Below are positions 28,404 through 37,400 of a stretch of 64,000 nt of DNA, one piece after another (position 1 is the first letter of the stretch; each line of letters starts with the position of its first letter). Position numbers and translations under genes: made by a program. The DNA is from Serratia sp. Ag1 (GTDB lineage: Bacteria > Pseudomonadota > Gammaproteobacteria > Enterobacterales > Enterobacteriaceae), in assembly GCF_000743355.1 (NCBI RefSeq), contig NZ_JQEI01000002.1, positions 186,001-250,000 on the forward strand, read 5' to 3'. Below the pieces are notes generated by a model. That model searched no databases, was not told the origin of the DNA, and saw only the letters and a program-made list of their open reading frames with translations.

Positions 28404-31400
28404 TCACTGCTGCGGTTTTATCACCGCCCAAATCTCGCTGACACGTTCGATAATACTGTGGTGATTGCACGCAAGCGGGACGATGTTCAACTGTTCGCAC
28501 GCCGCGCCCACTCCGTTGTCCTCACCAAACCTCGCCACTTTATCGCCAGCCAAAGCCTGATAATAAGAAGACATCTGTGTGGCTTTGAACAGCGTGACTT
28601 GGGTATGCCGTAGCCGCCCAGAGATCCGTCCTCGGCCAATCGCATTCTCGGCTTCCTCAACGGCTAACGCCCGCGTGGCGCCCTCACCATACACCCCCAG
28701 TTCTGCCAGCATGTTTTTGCGCAAGTCTGGAGTATCCTGATAATCCACTTTGACCTGATAGAAACTGTCCAACAGGTAAAGCTGGATATTTTTGACGCCC
28801 CGTTCCTCTAGCATGGCGGCAATCTCCATAGCAATCAATCCGCCCAAAGACCAACCCAGCAGTTGCACTACCGGCTGTTCCAACAGCCCTTGCTGTTCCA
28901 TTTTGGCCAGATAATAGGCCGCCACGGAGGAGAGATCGGTCAGTTGCTGCTGGCAGTGGTAAAGGTTGTAGTTATCAACCCCGAGGCAGTTAACCTCTCC
29001 TTCCAGAGTCTGGGCAAAATTAAGGTAGGTTTCACACCCCACCAAGGCCGGGTGAATCATCCACAGGTTCCCTGCTCCCGGCTGATAACGGTTAAGGCGC
29101 TGAACGGGCTGATAGTTTTCCACCGCCAACATGCCACGGATCGTGCGATATTTAAACAGCTTCACCACCGGGACGGTTTCCCCCAGCAAGCTGGACATTT
29201 TCTGGCACAGCGAGATAGCCAGAATAGAGCTCCCCCCGCAAGCAAAGAAGTCATCGCTCACGCCAATATCCTGTTGCTGCAATGCCTCTTGCCACAGTGC
29301 GCACAGTTGCCGTTCCTGCTCGGTTTCCGGTGCAACATACTGGCGAGTGGCGCAAGACTCCGCAGGCAGCGGCAGTTGCTTACGGTCTATTTTCCCGTTG
29401 GCGTTAAGCGGGAACTCCGGCAGGAAAATAAACGCGGCGGGCACCATATAAGTCGGCAGGCGACCCTGTACCTGAATCAGCAAGCTCGAGTGATCCAAAG
29501 CGACGTCACTCACGTAGTAAGCGATTAACCGTTCCTGCTCACCCTCGGCTTTCACCACCAGGCATTGTTTGATCGCGCCAACCTCCATCAGGGTATTTTC
29601 AATTTCCCCTAATTCAACCCGGTAGCCATTCACTTTGACCTGATTATCAACCCGCCCGCAGAATTCAATATTGCCATCGTGCAGCCAGCGGCCCAGATCG
29701 CCAGTGCGATAGAGCCTTTCCCCGGTCGTCGGGTGCTTGATAAACTGCTCCGCCGTGCGGGCCGGATCGTTGAAATAGCCCTGGGCCAGCCCGACACCGC
29801 CAATAAACAGTTCGCCGACAATGCCCGCAGGTACAGGCGCTAGCTGCTCATCCAGAATATAAAAACGCTGGTTGGCGAGTGGCTGGCCGTAAGGAATGCT
29901 CTGCTGGAACAGCGCCCCTTTCTCCACTTCGTACATAATCGACCAGATCGCCGCCTCCGTCGCACCCCCGGCGCTGATAAAGCGGCAATCCGGCGACCAG
30001 CGGTGGCAGCGCTGTGGCAGGTTCACCGGGATCCAGTCACCGCTCAGCATCACCCGGCTTAAACCACGATTAGGCTGCAACCCTTCGCGCTCCACATACT
30101 GCATCAGCAGTTCAAACAATGCCGGAGCAGACTGCCAGAGCGTCACACGGTGCTCCAGCATCAGTTGGCACCAGGCATCTGGCTGATAACGCTGCTTTTC
30201 ACTCGGGATGACCAAACGCCCACCGACCGACAACAGGCCAAAAATATCGTAGACCGACAGATCAAAGCTCAGCGCACTGATCGCCAACGTGGCATCGCCA
30301 GCGCCAACGTTCAGGCGGTGATTAATGTCGATAATAGTGTTACTGGCCGCAGCATGCTGAATCGCTACCCCTTTTGGCACCCCGGTGGAACCCGACGTAA
30401 AGATGACATAGGCCAACTGCGCCGGATCCACCGCCTCTGGTGGCAGAAGCTGAACAGGAACCGCTAAGTGCAGTGCCTGCCCGTTCTCCGCCAGGCAAAT
30501 CGTCGTGAACTCCTCCGCCTGCCAAGGCCGATCGGTCAGCAGCAAGCGGCAACCCGCTTGTTGCATAATGCTCAAGCGGCGATTCTCAGGCCATGAGGTA
30601 TCCATTGGCAGATAAGCACGGCCAGCCATGAGCACCGCCAGCACCGCGACAATCTGCGCCCGCCCTTTATCCAGCGCCACCGCAATCAGCGCCGAGCTGC
30701 CCGCATTGCTCTGCCGAATCTGGTTAGCAAGCACCAACGCCAACTGATACAGCTCACCGTAGGTACAACTCCCCTGTGAGTCGATCAAAGCGATATCCTG
30801 CGGGTGCGCGTTGGCCCATGCCATAAAGCCACGATGAATCGCGTGAGCGTAATCGGCTGATGGCCGGGTTTCCACCGCAGGTTGCAGCAACTTACGCTGC
30901 TCCTCGGCATTCAGCAGGCTCAGGCTGGCGACTTTGGCGGTTGGCGTTTGCACCATCACACGCAGTAATTGCTGATAATGCTGCATAAAGCGGTCGATGG
31001 TTTCAGGAGAAAACAGCGCGCAGGCGTAGTTGATATAAGCGGCAAGTTCCGGCTGCCCATCTTCAATCATCAAGCCCAGATCGAATTTCGCCACCTGATA
31101 GTAGTGGTTGAGATCCAGCGGGGTGAATAGCGCTTTTTCCTGTTGTGCGCCCATGACCTGCTCGACGCTGAACACCACCTGGAACAGCGGCTGTCTGGAC
31201 AGATCGCGCTCAACGTTCAGGCTTTCCACCAGCTTCTCCAGCGGCATGTCCTGATATTCCTGGCTGGCCACGGTATTGCCGAACACCTGCCGAATCATCT
31301 CGTCAACGCGCATTCCCGGTTCAATGCTATTGCGCAGCACCAGCGTGTTGACAAACAAACCAATCAACGGCTCGATCTGAGCATGCGAACGGTTGGCTAC

Positions 31401-34400
31401 CGGCGCACCAATCACGATATCCTGCTGATGGCTGTATTTACCGAGCAACAGAGTGAAGCCGGTCAGTAATACCGCATGTAGCGTGACACCGGTAGTGCGC
31501 GCCAGAGTGCGCAACTGTTCGCTCAGTTCGAGATCGACGTTAAAAGAAACCGTTGCCCCACGATGGTCAAACTCTTTTGGCCGTGGATAATCCGTGGGCA
31601 GTTCCAACAGCTGATAGCCCTGCATTTTATCCTGCCAGAACTGCTGCCGCACCTGGTGGCGTTCGCTGCCCAGTTGGCTCTCCAGCCAGGAGGCATAGTC
31701 AGAGTATTGGATGGTCAACTCGGGCAGCGTCAGCGGGGTATCCCAGGCAAAGAACGCATAATGCCCCTCAAGTTCAGCCAGCAACAGGTTCGCCGACCAG
31801 CCATCAAAAGCGATGTGATGCACGTTAAGCAAAGAGAAAAGGGTCAACCGCCCGTCAGTCTCCCGGCGTTCGATCAGCATATGGCGTATCGGATATTCTT
31901 TACGCAGGTCGAAAGGCCGGTGAATGACGGATGCCAGCGTGCTTTCCCATGCGTCGGCGGCCACTTGCAGACGTTCCAGCGGCAGAGGTTTTTGCTGCAA
32001 GACAAACTGCGTGGTGCCATCTTCCGCATTCTGCACAACCAGGCTGCGCAGCAGATGGTGGCGCGTGACCACCGCCTGCAATGCCTGCAGATAAGCGGTA
32101 ACATTAATCTCCGCCCCCAGTTCAAACAGCACCGGAACCTGATACAGATCGTTACCCTGCATCAGTTCGTCAAGGAACCATAAACGCATCTGTGATGATG
32201 ACAGCGGGTAACGGGTCTGCGCCAGCGCCGCGATAGGCCCAGCCGCATGCACCGCCGTCTGCTGTTGCAGATGCTGGCAAAACTGTCGGATGGTCGGATA
32301 GGCGCTGAGCATGGCAAACGTCACGTCTCTTTCCAGAGCCTGGCTCAACCGGTTACACAGGGTAATCGCCTGGATGGAGTTACCACCGCTGCTGTAAAAA
32401 TTATCGTCAATCCCAATACGTTCGGCATGCAGAACCTCGGCCCACAGCTCACAGCAAAGTATTTCCTGCTCGGTGCTCGGAGCCGCATAGGCTTTCTGGC
32501 TCAGGCTCGGCTCCGGTACTGGCAGCGCACGGCGATCAACCTTGCCATTGACGCTTAATGGGAAGCTCTCCAGCGCGATCAAATCGGCGGGGCGCATATA
32601 TTCCGGCAACGTCTGCGCCAGCAGCGCGTGCAGATAAGCGTGATCCATCTCCTGGCTGGCGGTGTAATACAGCAAGATCCTCGGGTTGCTCTCGGTTACC
32701 AGCGCCACACATTGGCCGATCTCCGGCAAGGCAGCCAGAGGGCGCTCTATTTCCCCCAGCTCAATGCGGTAACCATTGAGTTTGACCTGATTGTCGCTAC
32801 GCCCCAGGAACTGGACATTGCCATTTTCCAGCACCCGGCCCAGATCCCCTGTGCGGTAAAGGCGTTCGCCGGTCTGAGGATGATAAATAAAGCTCTCGGA
32901 AGTGCGCTCAGGATCGTTGAAATAGCCTTGTGCCAACCCGACACCACCGATAAACAACTCACCCACCACGCCCTGCGGCAGCGGTTTTAGTCCGGTATCC
33001 AGAACATAAACCGATTGATTGGCTAGCGTAGGCCCAATCGGAATGCTTTGCTGGAACTGTTCCGTTGGCACCACTTCATACATGGTTGAACAGATAGCGA
33101 CTTCGGTCACGCCCCAGCAGTTGAGGAAACGGCATTGTTCACCCCAGGCAAAACAGCGCTGTGCCAGCGTCGGCGAAACCCAATCCCCACCTAATATCAC
33201 CGAACGTAATGGGGAAGCAGAATCGCTGGCATATTGTTCCTTATGCTGAAGCAACAGATCAAAGAAGGCCGGGGTAGAGAACCAGACGGTTACCTGATGC
33301 TGCAAGAGCAGCTCATACCAGGCCTGCGGTTGATAGCGTTGCGACTCGGTCGGGATCACCACGCGCCCCCCCGCTGAGAGCATGCCAAAAATGTCGTAGA
33401 CCGAGACATCAAAACTCAGCGCACTGACGGACAAGGTCGCATCGCCCGAACCCACATTCAGCAGGTTATTCATTGCAATAACGGTATTTGTGATAGCCGC
33501 ATGGGAGATCGCCACGCCTTTCGGCACCCCGGTAGAGCCAGAGGTAAAGATGACATACGCCAACGCGTCTATCTCCACGGGCTGCGGTGCCAATAAAGGC
33601 TCAGGGAATGGCACGCCTTGGGCCTTACCGGTGTTATCCAGCACCAGCGAAGCAAAGGCGGCGTTCTTCCAAGGCTCATCACACAGCACCATCCCGATGC
33701 CTGCCTGTTCAACGATCGTCAAACGGCGTTTTTCCGGCCACGATTTGTCCATCGGCTGGTAGGCTTTGCCCGCCATCAAGGTGGCCAGAATGGCGATCAC
33801 CTGGGCACGCCCTTTGTCCATCAGAATAGCGACTAACGCCGAATCACGGCCCGCGCACTGACGTATCTGGTTCGAAAGCACCAACGCCGCCTGATACAGT
33901 TCGCCATAACTGCAACTGCCCAAAGCGTCGATGACGGCAATATCGTCCGGGTGTTTCAACGCCCAATCCATAAAGCTCTGATGCAGAGCACGGCGATAGT
34001 CAAACGACGAGCTGGCCGCCAGCATCGGCTGTGGAACCGGTTCGCTGGCCGTCAGCAACGGCAATTGATGATGCGGAACGTACAGATGAGCCGGTAGACG
34101 TTCCAGCAGGGCGATCAGCAAGGATAACAGCGTGTCGGCTTTCTGCTCGGTCAGATACGGGGTGGCATACGCCAGCGACAGCATCAGCCCCTCATCGGTG
34201 GTGTGAGCCAACAGGTTCAGCGGATAATCCGTTTTCTCGGCGGTCGAGCGGATGCGCACCGGCAACTCCGGCATCTCCACGCTCGGGTAGTTTTCAAACA
34301 CCAGCAAACTGTGGAATAGCGCTTCGCCACCGTAGCTCAGTTCAGCCAGAGGTTGATAACTGTACTCATCCAGCGCATTCAGGGAGCGCTGAATCGCCTG

Positions 34401-37400
34401 CAACTGTTGCAAACAGCTATGGTCGTTATCCCACTCCACCTTCAACGGCAGGGTGTTGATATACAGGCCGACGCTTTCTTCGATCCCATCAATCGGCAGG
34501 TTACGGCCAGACAGCGTGGTACCCACCAGCGTGACCTCCTGCCGACTGTAGATATGCAGTAACTTATGCCAGACAAACTGCAACATCACATTCAGCGTCA
34601 CCCCCTGGTTCTGCGCCAGTTGCTGCATTGAGGCAAACACGGCGGCAGGCAGCAGGCGCTTGAGCATGGTCTGCTCTGCGCTTGCGGTGCTTTTGGGCTC
34701 GTAAGGTACGCTGAGCAGGTAAGAGATATCATTCGCCTGGCATTGGTTAAGCTGTTGCTGTTGCCAATAGGCGCGGCTGTTTTCCGCCTGCTCCAGATAG
34801 TAGCGCTGCGCTTGCAGGTAGGTGATTTCCTGCTGGCGCTCGGGCTGTTGCCCAGCCTGTAGCTGTTGGTAGGCTTGATGGACATACTGCAGCAAGAGCT
34901 GGCCGCTCCACCCATCGGTGATACTGTGGTGTACGGTATACACCAGGCAGTAATGCTGCTCGCTCACCCGCACCAGCCGCACGCGGAACAAACCCGGCTG
35001 TTGCAGATCGAACGGCTGCACGCGTTGTTGTTCGCACAACTGGTTCAGAGCCTGCTGCCAATCCTCCTGCGGCTGGTAATCGACATATTGCCAATCCATC
35101 TCCGCTTCGGCGCAAATCACCTGCAACGGCTGCCATTGCCAGTTGAAGCAGGTCCGCAAAATAGGGTAACGCACCATGGCCATTTCCCACGCCTGCCGAT
35201 AGGCGGTCGGGTTCAGCTCGGTAAGATAATCCAGCACCATTTGCACCCGATAGCTCGGATCGTCCGGTTGGCTGACCGCATGATAGATAAACCCTTGTTG
35301 CAGGCTATTGCAGGGGAAGACTGCCTGCGGCACATAGCGCTGTTGCAACTGGTGCCACAGCGTAGCAGGCAGTTCGTCGCCCATCACCGCCGGTAAGCCC
35401 CGGTCTTGCTCAATCAACTGCTGGATTTGATGGGTAAATTGCCGGGCAACCTCCACCAGAGCCGACGCCGCCACCATGCCGTCCAGGCGGAAGCACAACT
35501 GCTCATCCGCAACCCAGCTATTGAGTACCAGCAGTTCGCGGTTGATATTGGCAGGATGGCTGTTTTGCCCCGCAGGCTCGGCCAGCAGTTGCCATTCAGC
35601 CCCCTGATCGGCAAATTGCCCCAGATAGTTGAAAATCACCCCAGGGTGGCGCAACGCTGGCCGCTGTTCGCCACCGCGACTGCGCAGCACGCCATAGCCA
35701 ATGCCATGGTTTGGCACCGCCTCCAGCGCCGAGTGAACCCGCTCGATATCCAGTTGCGGATCATCCGCCAGAGTAAAGTTCACCGGGTACAGTGCGGTAA
35801 ACCAGCCAAGCGTGCGCCCAACGTCCATTTGGCCGCCGGGTAAGTCACGCCCGTGGCTTTCTAACATCAGCGTATGGCTGTCTGCCTGGCTGTAATGGCG
35901 CAAGGTACGCAACCACGCGGCGATCAGCACATCATTGGTCTGCTCGCTCATCTGTAGCAGCCTGCCAGTGGCCACCGCATCCAGTTGGCCATAATGCAGG
36001 TTAAGCTGGTCACTCAAGGTGAAATCGGCGCGATAATCCCGCTGGTGCTCACACTGCCACCGCCAGTAATCTGCTTCCGTCGCCTCCGCCGGAGCATAAT
36101 CCAGCAGAGCCGTCACCCACTGCCGATAGCTGGCCGATTTTGGCCCCAAAGCTTCGCCAAGATATAAACGACGCAGGTCTTCCACCAGAATACGCCAGGA
36201 AACCGCATCGATAATCAGATGGTGACAAGCAAAGAAAATACGCGCGGTGCCATCCGGATAACCATCAACATAGCCAAACTGCCACAACGGGCCTTGCTGA
36301 TAATCAAAACCACGTTGCCACGCGCTGAACAACGCTTGTAATTCAGCATCAGAATGCTCGGCCCGGTGCGCATGCTGCAACGGACGCGGAGCCAGTTCCG
36401 CCTGATAATGCTGGCGATAACCACGTTGCTCTAAGGTAAAACAGGTGCGCAACATATCGTGCTGCACCGCCAACGCATTGATCGCCTGCTGCAAACGGCC
36501 CAGATCCAACTCCGGCACGCGGATCAGGAATGATTGGTTCCAATAATTATCCTGCTCGAACTCCTGCTCAAAGAACCAGGCCTGGGTAGGCGACAGGGGA
36601 ATATCCTGGCTGAGGTTGCCCTGCTCAGCCGGTACTGCGTCTTGCAACGCCGTCGTGGCAAGATTCTCCAGCAATGCCCCAATCGAACGATACTGATAAA
36701 GATCCTGAGTGCGGCATACCAGGCCGATTCTGCGCATCTCGGACACCAGGCGGATCGCGGTAATAGAATCCCCGCCAAGCCGCAGGAAATCATCATTGAG
36801 CCCGATGTCTTCCAACCCCATCACCTGTTGCCAAACCGCCTGTAGCTGCTTTTCCTGATAGGTGCTGGCCGGGCGATAGTCATTGCAAGCCTGGTTGTAG
36901 TCCGGCTCAGGCAATGCCCGGGTATCCAGTTTGCCGTTGAGGGTTAACGGCAGCGCCATCAATTGCACCAAGACCGTCGGCACCATATAGTCCGGCAGTC
37001 GTTCCGCCAACTGGCGTTTTACCTGTTCATCATTGAGCGTTATCTCGGCAACATAATAAGCCACGATCCGCGGATTCTCCTGCCCACGCACCACCACCGC
37101 ACAGTAAGCCACAGAGGTGACCGCCACAAAGGCTTGCTCAATCTCACTTAACTCAATCCGGTGTCCATGGATTTTGACCTGGAAATCGTTCCGGCCAACA
37201 TACTCCAACTCACCGCCCGGTAACCAACGCACCCGATCGCCAGTACGGTAAAGCCGCTGATATTCGGCTTCGTCTGCCTGTGCAAACGGGTTGGCAATAA
37301 ACTTTTCCTGCGTCAGTTGCGGTTGATTCAGGTAGCCCCGCGCCAGCCCAAGCCCTGAAATACCAAGCTCCCCTGGCACACCGACAGGCAACGGTTGCTG

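Noticed and set aside
35410-36740. Treating the second condensation-like domain of the NRPS as an ordinary C domain
   Set aside because: HHLIIDAVSWRIL, the GWFTALYP stretch and FNYLGQF are epimerase signatures, and PCP1 has the LGGDSI form typical before an epimerase.
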